NCBI RefSeq assembly: GCF_020164455.1
Contig: NZ_JAIQWW010000028.1
Location: 1 to 57,798, forward strand
Direction: 5' to 3'
Length of the DNA: 57,798 bases
From: Phyllobacterium chamaecytisi
Lineage (GTDB): Bacteria > Pseudomonadota > Alphaproteobacteria > Rhizobiales > Rhizobiaceae
The position numbers and the translations under genes were made by a program. The notes under the pieces are model-generated. The model was given only the letters and a program-made list of their open reading frames with translations, did not search any database and was not told where the DNA came from. Shown here piece after piece: positions 9,281 through 18,385 of the stretch. Position 1 is the first letter of the stretch, and the number at the start of each line of letters is the position of its first letter.

Positions 9281-11143
9281 GTGAGTGAAGAAACAGTGGT
9301 GGACCTTGACGTCAATTCGGCCATAGCGACCGTCGAACGGGTTGCCGAGGGTTTTGCCGCTGGGCTGCACGCGCGATTTTCTGCTTTCTCGGGGCTGCCA
9401 AACGAGTGGAATAGCTTGCAGGACTCCATGGCCACAGCATCGACGTCCCGCCTCCATCTTTTCTCTGCTGTCTTTCTGGTGGTCGTGCTCACTGCGGGGA
9501 CCCTTCTTGCGCTTGAGCGACAAGTGAAAGTCCGGTACGCCGCGCAGGGTTTGTTGCGAAGATTTATGATGGATATTGTAGCGGCGGGCATTGCCCTGGC
9601 TGTGGGCCTTATTGCAGCAAAATTGCTGGAGCCGTCCGGATTGCCGTTGCGGACGCTCAGATTGTGGGCGGTCGTGACGGTCATCGTCTGCAGTGTTGTG
9701 TGCCTCACGCGGTTCGTCCTGATGGCATCGCGTCGGCCTGAAGTTCGCCGCCGTTCCTTTCATATGCTGGCACTGTCCCGGGATCTGTCGATCGCCGTCA
9801 GCTGGGCAGTCGTGGGTATCGCCCTTGTCACTACGTTGCAGGTTTGGGATGCAGGACCTGCATTGAGGGACCTGACCCGAACCGTCTTGATGGCGGTGCC
9901 GACTTATCTCCTGCTTGCGGCAGTGGTGTGGCGGCACAGGCGCACGATGGCGAGTGCCGTTGCTGGTCCGCGCCCGAGAAGTCAATGGCGCAATCGTCTC
10001 GCCCGGCGCTGGCCGGCAATCAGCATCGTATTCCTCGTCGTTACGTTCATCATCAGCCAAGCGGCGCTCACCCTGGGAACGCCGTTGCCCGGATCGGCGG
10101 TGATTGTGACCGTCCTGATGGTGTTTCTGACTCCCCATCTTGACGCGATGATCGCCAATTGGGCGCAGCGAAAACTCGAGCGGGACCATATTTCCATTGC
10201 GGCGGCGGCGGCACGCCAGACAGCCCGCTTCGCCATTCTCATCGGCACGGTTGCCATGGTGAGCACCTTATGGTCAACGCCGCTTGCCATGGGATTGGGC
10301 TTCCAATTGCGAAGCATCACGCGCGAAGCGTTCGAAATTACCGTGATCGCGCTTTTGGCAGCATATTTGTGGAACATGATCGGGACAGTGACGAGCCGCG
10401 CCTTGCAGGGAACACATCCCGCATCAGCGCCTGACAATGATGCACTGGACGCACCCCGATCAAGGTTGGGGACGATTGTTCCGCTTATCAGCGGGGTGGG
10501 AAAATCGAGCATTCTCGCGCTGGCGCTCCTCTCGGTTCTGATTTCTTTCGGTGTCAACGTTTGGCCGTTGATCACGGGTCTGAGCGTTTTTGGCCTCGCC
10601 ATCGGGTTCGGTTCGCAAACGCTGGTGAAAGATGTCGTGTCAGGACTTTTCTTCCTGATCGACGACGCCTTCCGCTTCGGCGAATACATCGAAACGTCGG
10701 GTGCCAAGGGAACCGTCGAGAAAATTTCGATACGGTCCGTGTCCCTTCGAAACTCTCGCGGCTCGATCGCGACGGTGCCCTACGGGCAGATAGGGAAGAT
10801 CCAGAATTTCAGTCGCGACTGGGCGATTGAAAAGCTGACATTTCGGGTTGCGTTCGATACGGACGTCGACCTGGTCCGCAAGCTTTTCAAGAAAATCGGA
10901 CAGGACATCGCCGCAAATCCGGAGCTTGCTCCGGACCTGATAGAGCCCTTCAAGAGCAAAGGTATCGGCGACGTTGAAGACGGCACGCTGATCATCAAGG
11001 CATCCTTCACCGCAAGACCTGGCAAACAATCGATGATCCGGCGCACGGTTTTGATGGCGGTTCAAAGCGCCTTTCGGGAGAACGGCATCAAAGCGGTTCC
11101 AAAACCGATGACGGCAAATCCGGAGCCAGAAGCCGCTGGTTAG
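9281..11143 (+). CDS. MscS-type mechanosensitive ion channel
   Basis: A 620-aa protein starting with GTG at 9281. It has about eight N-terminal membrane segments before the MscS core. The pore helix region reads GLSVFGLAIGFGSQTLVKDV. This is followed by the beta domain (GTVEKISIRSVSLRNSRG, VPYGQIGKIQNF) and the alpha/beta cytoplasmic cage domain ending near residue 610. It is longer than E. coli MscS (286 aa) and resembles the YbdG/large-MscS group. It should open under membrane tension to release solutes. The tight spacing to the hydrolase implies co-expression. A 616-codon antisense frame across this gene is a shadow. Confidence 0.93.
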   Translation: MSEETVVDLDVNSAIATVERVAEGFAAGLHARFSAFSGLPNEWNSLQDSMATASTSRLHLFSAVFLVVVLTAGTLLALERQVKVRYAAQGLLRRFMMDIVAAGIALAVGLIAAKLLEPSGLPLRTLRLWAVVTVIVCSVVCLTRFVLMASRRPEVRRRSFHMLALSRDLSIAVSWAVVGIALVTTLQVWDAGPALRDLTRTVLMAVPTYLLLAAVVWRHRRTMASAVAGPRPRSQWRNRLARRWPAISIVFLVVTFIISQAALTLGTPLPGSAVIVTVLMVFLTPHLDAMIANWAQRKLERDHISIAAAAARQTARFAILIGTVAMVSTLWSTPLAMGLGFQLRSITREAFEITVIALLAAYLWNMIGTVTSRALQGTHPASAPDNDALDAPRSRLGTIVPLISGVGKSSILALALLSVLISFGVNVWPLITGLSVFGLAIGFGSQTLVKDVVSGLFFLIDDAFRFGEYIETSGAKGTVEKISIRSVSLRNSRGSIATVPYGQIGKIQNFSRDWAIEKLTFRVAFDTDVDLVRKLFKKIGQDIAANPELAPDLIEPFKSKGIGDVEDGTLIIKASFTARPGKQSMIRRTVLMAVQSAFRENGIKAVPKPMTANPEPEAAG

Positions 11144-11493
11144 GATGGGGTTAACGAAGGCAACTGTGGCTCCGTCGACTGGCGACGATGATGATGGGGT
11201 TCTGGCATTGGCCGTGCCGACTGCGATGGAGGCGAATACCACGACAATTGGTGTGCCCGCCCACAACAACGATCTTGCATTTGTTGCGACCAGCTGTCGA
11301 AACCAATAAAGTCGCGGGCTACTCGGCCACACATGACATTCAGCTGAATTTGCAAGTTCGGTGCAATCCGGTACAGGAAGAGACTACCTAGAGGAAATGC
11401 TTCTGAACGCTTCGTCCGATATCCGGGGCCGATCGAAACACGCGGTGTTTCGCTTGGGGCTGCCAGCGGGCGTAATGATAACTGCTGCCATCT
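11144..11493. other. Intergenic, no supported gene
   Basis: About 350 bases between the MscS-type gene and the AraC regulator. No ORF with a credible start or motif. It presumably holds the regulator's promoter. Confidence 0.5.
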
Positions 11494-12558
11494 GTGAGCG
11501 CGCCCATGCCGCACAATTACGGTAATACCGTTCAGACACTTGTCTCAGATCCAACAGGTATGGGCGTGCCCGCTCGTTTGGCCTTGGCCTATCTCGAACG
11601 AAAACACATCGATCCGGACCCGCTGCTTAAACGGTGCGGCCTGGAACGCGCTTCTCTCGAGGCGGGCAAACGTATCAAGCTGACCTCTCAGATCGCGTTT
11701 CTGAGCGAAGTCGGCGAAGCAGTCGGCAATGAGTGGTTGGGGCTCGATTTGGCCGATGAGGTCGATCTGCGCGAGATGGGGATGATCTACTATGTGACAG
11801 CGTCGTCGCATACGTTTGAAGAGGCACTCCGCCGTCTGATGCGATATGTGCGGTTGGGCAATGAGGCACTCGTGCTCCAGATGGACCAGGGAGCAATCTG
11901 TAGGGTAACGCTTTCCTATTCAGGTGTCGCCCGCCACAGGGATCGCCATCAGACAGAGTTTCTGACAATGGTGCTCCTGCGTCTGTGTCGCAAGCTTCTC
12001 GGCCAGCATATTGTTCCGGTCTCCGCGAGTTTTGTGCATCACCGTATTCGTGATCTTGGTGCAATCCGGAAGAGATTTGGCTGTGATGTCGCGTTCGATG
12101 CCTTTGCCGACCAGCTGAGCTTCGATGGAACTTTGCTGGAGCGACCGATCGTTGGAGACGACCCCCATCTCAACGAATTAATGGTCAAGCTCTGCGAGGA
12201 TGCGCTCGCTGTCAGGGCATCCAACGTAAGTGCGTTTCGCACGCTGGTCGAGAACACAATCGCCCCGCTTCTTCCTCACGCCGAGGCAAATGCGGCCATC
12301 GTGGCAAGGCGGCTGGGCCTAAGCGAACGGACGTTTGCCCGGCGCCTGGCCGCGGACGGAGTTTCCTTTGGCGAGATACTCGACGGCCTGCGCCGTGAGA
12401 TGGCGCTCGACTACCTCCAGGAGGGGCTTCAGGTCTCTCAGATCGCCTGGCTGCTCGGCTTTGGACAATTGAGTTCGTTCAGCCATGCCTGCCGTCGCTG
12501 GACGGGCAAATGCCCATCGGAACACCGGCGTGCCTCCAAGCAAAGATTGATTGCCTGA
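11494..12558 (+). CDS. AraC-family regulator with arabinose-binding-like N-terminal domain
   Basis: A 354-aa protein from GTG 11494 (350 aa from ATG 11506, equally possible). Residues ~20-220 match the Arabinose_bd domain seen in OruR/ArgR-like AraC regulators (LAYLERKHIDPDPLLKRCGL, WLGLDLADEVDLREMGMIYY). The C-terminal ~100 residues are an AraC HTH with LGLSERTFARRLAADGVSFGEIL and a second helix-turn-helix in IAWLLGFGQLSSFSHACRRWTGKCPSEHR. It should bind DNA and a small ligand. It is a paralog of the broken gene at 35529-36598. Its target is not obvious from context. Confidence 0.92.
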   Translation: MSAPMPHNYGNTVQTLVSDPTGMGVPARLALAYLERKHIDPDPLLKRCGLERASLEAGKRIKLTSQIAFLSEVGEAVGNEWLGLDLADEVDLREMGMIYYVTASSHTFEEALRRLMRYVRLGNEALVLQMDQGAICRVTLSYSGVARHRDRHQTEFLTMVLLRLCRKLLGQHIVPVSASFVHHRIRDLGAIRKRFGCDVAFDAFADQLSFDGTLLERPIVGDDPHLNELMVKLCEDALAVRASNVSAFRTLVENTIAPLLPHAEANAAIVARRLGLSERTFARRLAADGVSFGEILDGLRREMALDYLQEGLQVSQIAWLLGFGQLSSFSHACRRWTGKCPSEHRRASKQRLIA

Positions 12559-12913
12559 ACTACTGCCTTGCAGCGACGCAAATTGATCTTTTGCCGGATA
12601 GAGGCAGCCAAAGTTTGTTTCTTTAAGCCAATGCTTTGCGCTTTGACGCCAACTCACTTGCAGATTTGACTGCGACTACAATCTTTCCGTTCGAGTTGAG
12701 GAACGGGGCAATCGTCACTTAACCTCATTTTCGACCACCCGACGTGAGCACGAACCAAGTGCTGCAACATCGAACCATTTGGACACAAGCCCGGCTGTGC
12801 GGGGGCTCGCGCAGGAAGTTGCCTCTCCCGTGAAGATGCAGGCAGCCGCAATTTCGTGTGCGACTGCAATGACGCGTGTTCCCATTCAGGAACAGGAATA
12901 AGGAAGCTAGCCG
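12559..12913. other. Intergenic, no supported gene
   Basis: About 355 bases. No coding signal on either strand that I can support. AGGAATAAGGAAG near the 3' end is the ribosome-binding region of the next gene. Confidence 0.5.
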
Positions 12914-13399
12914 ATGACAAACAAATTGGACGAGATAATGCAAATGATCCATGCCGCCGACAGGGCAGCGGAGTGGCGCTTCATGCAGATTGGACCGCTT
13001 GGCCGCTACCTGATCCTGGAACAGTCCATCACGCCGACACTCCGGGGCGAAGATGTCGGGATACAATGGGTGAAGAAACAGTGTGAGATGGCGGACGACT
13101 TTGACGCAGCCCATGCGGAAGAGCGTTACCGCAAGCCCGTCAAGCGGCTGGCGGCGGCACCGTTTCCTGCCGCTGGTTCGGGTTACGATGCACTCGTTGC
13201 ACTGTTGCGCATTGCACACGACAGTCCATCCCATAACCCGCAATCGGATGAACTGGGAAACTTCATCTGCCTGCATGGCAATGACGGCTATGACTACGAA
13301 GAGCGCGCAGAAGTCCTGCGCAATATCCCGTTGGAATTCGTCAACGGTTTTTGGGCCGGCGTGAAGGAAGGCTATGAAGAATTCAACGAAGCTCGATAA
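12914..13399 (+). CDS. Hypothetical protein
   Basis: A 161-aa acidic, soluble protein with an AAGGAAG site before the ATG. No signal peptide or membrane segment. It is Trp/Tyr-rich at the end (FVNGFWAGVKEGYEEFNEAR), and the composition looks like a real globular protein. I do not recognise the family. It sits alone, upstream of a broken AbiEii-type toxin gene. Confidence 0.6.
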   Translation: MTNKLDEIMQMIHAADRAAEWRFMQIGPLGRYLILEQSITPTLRGEDVGIQWVKKQCEMADDFDAAHAEERYRKPVKRLAAAPFPAAGSGYDALVALLRIAHDSPSHNPQSDELGNFICLHGNDGYDYEERAEVLRNIPLEFVNGFWAGVKEGYEEFNEAR

Positions 13400-13566
13400 C
13401 TGTTGGATGCAGGCGACATTAATGCCAAGCCTTACAAGCCACACGCAGCGAGACGACTGTGTCAACTCGGTTGATCCGGTTTGCCGACCTTTTTCCTGAG
13501 CTCACAGTGTGCCACCCAGACACGCAACAACTAAGACCGCGATGATCGCCACCTCTAAGGCCGCAG

Positions 13567-14456
13567 CATAAAACCTACGCGGACACCGTCCGGCTTTTGC
13601 TGGCAGTTGCACCAACCGTATTTGCGAATGAAATATTCGCGATGAAGGGAGGCACTGCCATCAATCTTGTCGTCCGGGACATGCCACGGCTGTCGGTGGA
13701 TATTGATGTTGTCTACACGCCTTGGCAGGTGCCGCGCGAGGAAGCGCTGCAGGCGATAAACTCGGAGCTGGCGGCGATAGCGGGCAGAGTTGACGCATTG
13801 GGTCTCACATCATGCTTGATAAAAAGCCAGGAACTCGGTGAGACGAAGATGGTCGTTGAAATGACTGAGAGGTCAAGGTCGAGGTCAATGTCGTGTTCCG
13901 TGGCACTGTGCTCCCGGTTGAGCGGCTGCCGCTAATTCGCGCACACAGGAACTTTTTGCGGTCGAATTTGAGCTTCCCGTCCTTGCAGTTGATGAACTCT
14001 ATGCGGGAAAGCTGTCGCAGCTTTGGATCGGCAGCATCCGCGCGACCTTTTCGACGTCTGGCAACTGTTTGAGATCGGTGGCTTCACAGACAGAATGGTT
14101 GAATGCTTCGTGATCTATCTTCCGGGCCATAACCGCCCCACTCACGAAGTCCTGTTTGGCAACGACAAGAATATCGCGGGGGACTACAACAGCAGTTTCG
14201 TCGGCATGCCAGAAACGGAATGCCCTTTGGCTACGCTTCTGGAAACCCGGCTACGCTTGAGAAACGAACTTCCGGCGCGACTGACTAAATCACACCGGAA
14301 TTTCCTGGCAGGACTGGCACACTCCGAACCTGGCTCGTCGTGCTGCAATACCCTGCGCTCCGATGGAAGGTTGCTAACCTTGAAATTTTCCGCGATCACC
14401 GCCCGAAAGATTTCGAGGCACAGGCGCGCACTCTTAAGCAGCGGCTTTCCGTGTAG
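13567..14456 (+). pseudogene. AbiEii/AbiGii-type nucleotidyltransferase toxin, multiply frameshifted
   Basis: The parts of a type IV toxin nucleotidyltransferase can be read across several frames. These are LLLAVAPTVFANEIFAMKGG with the following SVDIDVVYTPW (the nucleotidyltransferase G-G and D-x-D motif), then VKVEVNVVFRGTVLPVER after a frame change near 13870, then ELPVLAVDELYAGKL (as FELPVLAVDELY), then RQHPRDLFDVWQLFE, CFVIYLPGHNRPTHEVLFG and ETECPLATLLETR. At least three frameshifts and a small loss near 13945 interrupt it. The cognate AbiEi antitoxin gene is absent upstream. It looks like a decayed phage-defence or stability module. Confidence 0.8.
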
Positions 14457-14644
14457 GGTGAAGTCACTCGCACGTGTGTTCGCCAAAGCAAAGGCCTTGC
14501 GATCACGTCACCGCTCACCGTGGCAGGGGATAGTGCTCTGCGATGAACGCTATCTCCAGTGCATCTGTAAGGATTGCCACGACACCATCAAGCAGCAGGA
14601 AGAGCAAGCTACGCTGCACCTGCGTTGGTGATTGGGATTGTTCC

Positions 14645-14887
14645 TCAGGTTTTATCTCTGTTAGCCCGCTCGAAGCCTTCGTTCCATTGCTTCCAGTGAC
14701 GCGAGTTTTCGCGGTAGGGATTGACCAACTTGACGCCGGTTTCTCTTGAGCGGCGAGCGTCTCTCAGCCCATTGTTGTAAGGGACACCCTGCCTCCGGTC
14801 GATTTCGGGTTTTGGTTTGGCCGCTCCGGGTTTGATCGAAGCTTTGACTACGGCCATCAGTGCGTCGAAGTGCTGTTTGAGGTTCAT
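14645..14887 (-). CDS. Rmf-like (ribosome modulation factor family) small protein, copy A
   Basis: An 80-aa basic protein from the ATG at 14887. The C-terminal half (YNNGLRDARRSRETG, then NPYRENSRHWKQWNEGFERA) has the spacing of conserved residues seen in Rmf/CrpP proteins: an Arg-rich G-x-x-A-R segment, then NPY, then W..W..G. The N-terminal 35 residues form an extra helix-rich extension. In E. coli, RMF dimerises 70S ribosomes in stationary phase; whether this relative does so is inference. The near-identical copy B is at 47344-47577. An in-frame upstream start at 14977 adds residues not present in copy B. Confidence 0.6.
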   Translation of the reverse strand: MNLKQHFDALMAVVKASIKPGAAKPKPEIDRRQGVPYNNGLRDARRSRETGVKLVNPYRENSRHWKQWNEGFERANRDKT

Positions 14888-14960
14888 CTTGTCAGAATAC
14901 TTATCTGTAACGATTGAACAATACATGCCCAATGCGTTGGACCAAGCGTGACCCCGAGCA

Positions 14961-15038
14961 GGCGATGGCTGATCCAATCCTTGTCTCGCACAAGGAACAT
15001 GGACTGATGCTTGCTACGTGGCAAGAGCATCGCGGTTC
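14961..15038 (+). pseudogene. Truncated copy of small gene (intact at 47655-47885)
   Basis: The frame begins MADPILVSHK, matching MTNPILVTHK of the intact copy. It then loses one base relative to copy B, so the reading frame breaks, and the homology ends at the repeat border. It is a dead 5' fragment. Confidence 0.6.
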
Positions 15039-15553
15039 ACGGGCCGGCGCAGGTTCATCATGCCAAGCGCCATGAATGCGCCGCCTCCCAGGCCCTGCGC
15101 GAAACCGGCGAGGATCAGCAGTAGAAGGTTGCCCGCGAAGGCGCTCACTGCGGGGGCCACGGTGAACAGAGCGAAGCCGCCCAAGAAGACACGTCCCGCG
15201 CCGTAAATTTCCCCGCGCCACAGGGGAAGAATGGTGACGAGTACGGCCAGGTGATAGGTCCGGCGCTCTCTGACTGCGAGAAGTTTCGGTCGCATATAGT
15301 CGGCATCATTCAAGTAGACGGTGGTGCTGCGCCGTTCCACCCGTATTCGATGTTTGGCCGGCACCACTTTTTCCGGGAGCATTGTCCCTACCGTCGGCGG
15401 AGGCGCCATCGGGTTCGCAATAGCTTTTCGCGGTACCGGAGGTGAAATCGTCTGCGGTTGCGCAATTTTCGGCTTCGCCGGTTCAATGGCAACAGCCGCC
15501 AGGTCTTGGCTCGTGCGCTGAAGCGATGCGAGGAAGTTCGATTCCATCGCCAT
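15014..15553 (-). pseudogene. Chimeric ORF: partition-associated small protein joined to MFS transporter fragment
   Basis: The 179-codon frame starts at the ATG at 15553, 4 nt after the stop of the ParA-like remnant. Its first ~100 residues are Pro-rich and soluble (for example QTISPPVPRKAIANPMAPPP), ending near YMRPKLLAVRERRTYHLA. From about 15240 the product becomes hydrophobic (VFLGGFALFTVAPAVSAFAG, LLLLILAGFAQGLGGGAFMA), as in the first helices of DHA-type MFS transporters, with the characteristic R/G-rich loop region altered. The frame then runs into the repeat at about 15038. I read this as two unrelated gene pieces fused by rearrangement. Confidence 0.5.
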
Positions 15554-15557
15554 GAGA

Positions 15558-15956
15558 TTACTCCGCAGCTTCAGACATGGCGTTTTCGCCAAACAATTCA
15601 TTGAACAGGGCGGCGCCATCGGCGATCGACTTCGGGTCGGCATTCGGGACCGTGTAGAGAGTGCCCCCGAGCTGCATGGCTTTGTAGACCTTGCGGGACG
15701 GCAACGTGGCTCTGGCCACCTTCATGTCGCTTTCGGTCAATAGGTCCCAGAATTCCCGGATCTTCCTCGCCCGTTGATCGATGATATCGTGGTCCGTCAG
15801 GACCACGGTGATCGACGGCAAGATCGGGCGCTGCCGGCCCAGTTCTACTTCCAGGCGATCACCCCCAAGAGCGCTGAGCCACCTCAGATATCGCGACAAA
15901 TTGCGGGGAGAAGGCGCATCGCCGGCTTTCAAAGCACGCGTATAACTAAAGAACAA
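15558..15956 (-). pseudogene. ParA/MinD-like ATPase, C-terminal remnant
   Basis: The frame encodes SITVVLTDHDIIDQRARKIR, then VARATLPSRKVYKAMQLGGT and DPKSIADGAALFNELFGE. This resembles the C-terminal third of plasmid ParA-type partition ATPases. The Walker A and B motifs are missing because the frame is preceded by the small gene at 15975-16211. If correct, this is a dead fragment of a partition locus. The assignment rests on general resemblance only. Confidence 0.45.
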
Positions 15957-15974
15957 GGCGATTTGGGTCCGGTT

Positions 15975-16211
15975 CTAATATTGGCGTTTGCTACTTCCGA
16001 TCCGGGTATCATGGGGCGAAACGACCTCTTTCAAATGCGTTACCACACGGCGGTAGTGGTTAGCGGTCTGAGAGGATATATCTTCGACTTTTCCCATCCT
16101 GTCTTTACGGTGAGCAGTCTGAAGGCCCTTTTCAAGGCGATCAGCCTGAGCTTCATGTTCCGTTTTTGCATTTCTCAGGCGTTCGATAAATTGATCTTGT
16201 GTTCTACCCAT
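15975..16211 (-). CDS. Small hypothetical helical protein
   Basis: A 78-aa product from the ATG at 16211, which has GGAGAG just upstream (better than the in-frame ATG at 16223). It is highly charged and predicted mostly helical (QDQFIERLRNAKTEHEAQADRLEKG). No family recognised. It is co-directional with, and directly upstream of, the ParA-like remnant. Confidence 0.45.
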   Translation of the reverse strand: MGRTQDQFIERLRNAKTEHEAQADRLEKGLQTAHRKDRMGKVEDISSQTANHYRRVVTHLKEVVSPHDTRIGSSKRQY

Positions 16212-16358
16212 TTTGCTCTCCACGGACGTCGTCTCGGTTAAAAGTTTATTGCGGAGGGATATTTCAATAGGTGATCATCCTGCTGCGAAATGACTTGCCA
16301 GCAGATCAGATTCTTCTGATGAGTCTTTATATTGGGAACCAAACTATGCCCCGAATAT

Positions 16359-16802
16359 TCAAGACATCAGCAACTGGCCCAGCCATTGGGATTTGATGGA
16401 CCTCGACAGGATATTGTCGAAGGAAATTCTGCCTGGACCGCGGATGGCCAAAGCCAGCATTCCGCCCGCGATGGCCAAGTCTTTTTCAAAATGCAGCAAC
16501 TCGTTCTGGTCAATGAAATGTGTGTGAAATAGAACCGCGGTCATTATGCAAAAAATGCCAAGCCCAAGTGCTCCCAAGCGTGTGCAAAATCCAAATGCGA
16601 TCAATGATCCTGCAATAATTTGCAACGCGATTGTAGCCAGAACCAGCGGCGTGCTGATCCCAGCCTTTGTCATTACCGTGATGGAGCCGTCCAAGTGCGT
16701 GGCGAGGGTAAGTCCCTCGTGCAGAAATATCCAGGCCAGCAAAAGGCGGCTGATGAGCACGGCAAGATCAATGCCGCGTATGCCTTTGAGTGGTGTGTTC
16801 AC
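16359..16802 (-). CDS. DoxX family membrane protein
   Basis: A 147-aa protein with four membrane segments (LAVLISRLLLAWIFLHEG, LVLATIALQIIAGSLIAFGF, ALGLGIFCIMTAVLF, AIAGGMLALAI). It has the DoxX-type pattern of a first helix followed by L..K.G and T..R.GAL (here FCTRLGALGLG). It is the last gene of the minus-strand operon with the MBL-fold and TPR genes, 53 nt after the TPR gene. DoxX proteins are inner-membrane proteins linked to oxidative and thiol stress. Likely under ECF sigma control (see the promoter at 18386-18413). Confidence 0.85.
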   Translation of the reverse strand: MNTPLKGIRGIDLAVLISRLLLAWIFLHEGLTLATHLDGSITVMTKAGISTPLVLATIALQIIAGSLIAFGFCTRLGALGLGIFCIMTAVLFHTHFIDQNELLHFEKDLAIAGGMLALAIRGPGRISFDNILSRSIKSQWLGQLLMS

Positions 16803-16855
16803 CTTCGCTACTCCTTGTGGGAAAGAAGCGCGCGGCGTTTAACCGCGCACTATCC

Positions 16856-17317
16856 TTAGTTAACGCCTCTCGATGCTATGTATTTTTGGAGATCGCCCAG
16901 TTCGTCGCAGCCAGCCGGGCAAAGCAGGGTCAACGAGGTGAGCTGCTCCTTGGCCTTGTCCATCTTGCCGGTATCGACATATAATTCCCCAAGATATTCC
17001 CGCGCAGCCTTGTGATCGGGCTCAAGGTCCAGGGCCTTTTGATAATAGGTGAGGGACGTATCGAAATCGCCGGTTTTGCGCAGGGTAAATCCCAGCAGAT
17101 TGTAGACGTCCGCCTGCTGATTGTCCTCGGCCAAACCACGTAGTTCCGACAGCGCGCTTGTGTAGTCTTTGGCGGCTATTTTTGCGCGAACGGAGGTCAG
17201 ATCGGCGGTTCCTGAGGTTTCCATATTGTCGACTGCAAAGGCCGGATAGTGACCTGCAGCCGACGCAATCGTCACAAGGGCTAGGCCGATAGTAGCGGCG
17301 AATTTGTTCCTGCTCAT
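16856..17317 (-). CDS. Secreted tetratricopeptide-repeat protein
   Basis: A 153-aa protein. The ATG at 17317 is chosen because a signal peptide (residues 1-29, ending AFA-VD) starts there; the longer frame runs back into the upstream gene. Two or three TPR units follow, for example DVYNLLGFTLRKTGDFDTSL and YYQKALDLEPDHKAAREYLG. A C-terminal CPAGCDELGDLQKYI holds two Cys. It probably mediates protein contacts in the periplasm. It starts 20 nt after the MBL-fold gene ends. Confidence 0.85.
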   Translation of the reverse strand: MSRNKFAATIGLALVTIASAAGHYPAFAVDNMETSGTADLTSVRAKIAAKDYTSALSELRGLAEDNQQADVYNLLGFTLRKTGDFDTSLTYYQKALDLEPDHKAAREYLGELYVDTGKMDKAKEQLTSLTLLCPAGCDELGDLQKYIASRGVN

Positions 17318-17337
17318 GATTATGCGCTCCTTGTTGG

Positions 17338-18312
17338 TTAAGATTGGATGGTAGGGGTAAAGCCGTAGGCATTGCCGTCCTTGACGAACGTGCCTGAACC
17401 TGGAAATGGAAAATGCGAGCCGCAAATGCTCATATTATCCGCTATGACTCGATCGATCAGATGATGGCGCGTTGAAACCGCTGTCGGTCCATCTTGATCA
17501 TAACTTCCCTGCCATTCCGGATGGGGCGCAAGCAAAGCCGGAACGTACATCGTGTCTGCCGAGACAAGAAGTTGGTCTTTGCCTGACGTTACGAGAAAAG
17601 CGGAGTGGCCAGGCGTGTGGCCGGGCGCTTGGATAAGATGGACACCGGGAGCTACTTCCGCGCCGTCCTTGACCAGGTTCCAGTTCTTCCAGGTCGGAAA
17701 GACACTTGCAATCCTTTTACCCGCTGGCTTCCTGCCATCGGCGAGCTTGTCAACGCGGCCAGGATCAGTCCACCAATTGTATTCGGTCTCGTTGACGATG
17801 AGCTCAGCATTGCTGAAGACCGGTGCATTCGTCCCCTTTTCCATCAATCCCCAAATATGATCCGGGTGGAAATGCGAGATGACGACCGTGTCGATCTTTG
17901 TGTAGTCTATACCGGCCGCTTTCATATTTGCCGGTAAGTGCGTGGCATTCGCTTGCCACTGACCGACGCCGGAACCTGCATCCATCATGATCAGCCGGTC
18001 GCCCATCTTTAGGACGACGACAGTCAACGGGATGGGCATGAATTCAGTCGTAAGGCCGGCTTTCGCGAGCGCCTCCTTTGTTTGTTCGATAGAAGCATTC
18101 CCGATGAATGTCGCATCATGCGGTTTACGCCAGATTCCATCATAGACAGCGGTCACTTCAATTGATCCGACAGTGTATTTGTGAAATCCAATCGTTGGTT
18201 CAATCTGGGCCCCGGCTGATGCCGGAAGGACAAACTCCAGCTTTCCTGCTAGCCCAAAAGCCGCCGCTGCAAGTCCTGATCCGAGTACCGTGCGGCGTGT
18301 CATATCAAACAT
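17338..18312 (-). CDS. Exported MBL-fold metallo-hydrolase
   Basis: A 324-aa protein with a Tat-like signal (TRRTVLGSGLAAAAFGLAG). The metallo-beta-lactamase motif HFHPDH is at residues 147-152. Further ligands lie in APGHTPGHS, SADTMY and CGSHFPFPG. This is the lactonase/glyoxalase-like branch with two metal ions. An AAGGAGAA site lies 5 nt before the ATG. It is the first gene of a three-gene operon divergent from an ECF sigma factor gene. Substrate unknown; the context suggests an envelope stress or detoxification role. Confidence 0.92.
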   Translation of the reverse strand: MFDMTRRTVLGSGLAAAAFGLAGKLEFVLPASAGAQIEPTIGFHKYTVGSIEVTAVYDGIWRKPHDATFIGNASIEQTKEALAKAGLTTEFMPIPLTVVVLKMGDRLIMMDAGSGVGQWQANATHLPANMKAAGIDYTKIDTVVISHFHPDHIWGLMEKGTNAPVFSNAELIVNETEYNWWTDPGRVDKLADGRKPAGKRIASVFPTWKNWNLVKDGAEVAPGVHLIQAPGHTPGHSAFLVTSGKDQLLVSADTMYVPALLAPHPEWQGSYDQDGPTAVSTRHHLIDRVIADNMSICGSHFPFPGSGTFVKDGNAYGFTPTIQS

Positions 18313-18385
18313 GTGCGTTCTCCTTTATCGATTTGGCTTCTGCCAGGCGGAGAACATGAAAAGACAAGCGCCTCCGCTGATAGAG

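Larger units (their letters stand above)
14611..15038. repeat. Long dispersed repeat, copy A
   Basis: About 428 bases closely matching 47304-47725, roughly 85-90% by eye. Both copies hold a minus-strand Rmf-like gene and the start of a divergent plus-strand small gene. In copy A the homology stops abruptly at about 15038, inside the divergent gene, where MFS-transporter-like sequence begins. Confidence 0.85.

Noticed and set aside
8339..10189. 616-codon minus-strand frame
   Set aside because: It lies antisense to the hydrolase and MscS-type genes, both of which have clear family motifs. Its product is Arg/His/Gln-rich with no motif; a shadow of GC-rich codons.
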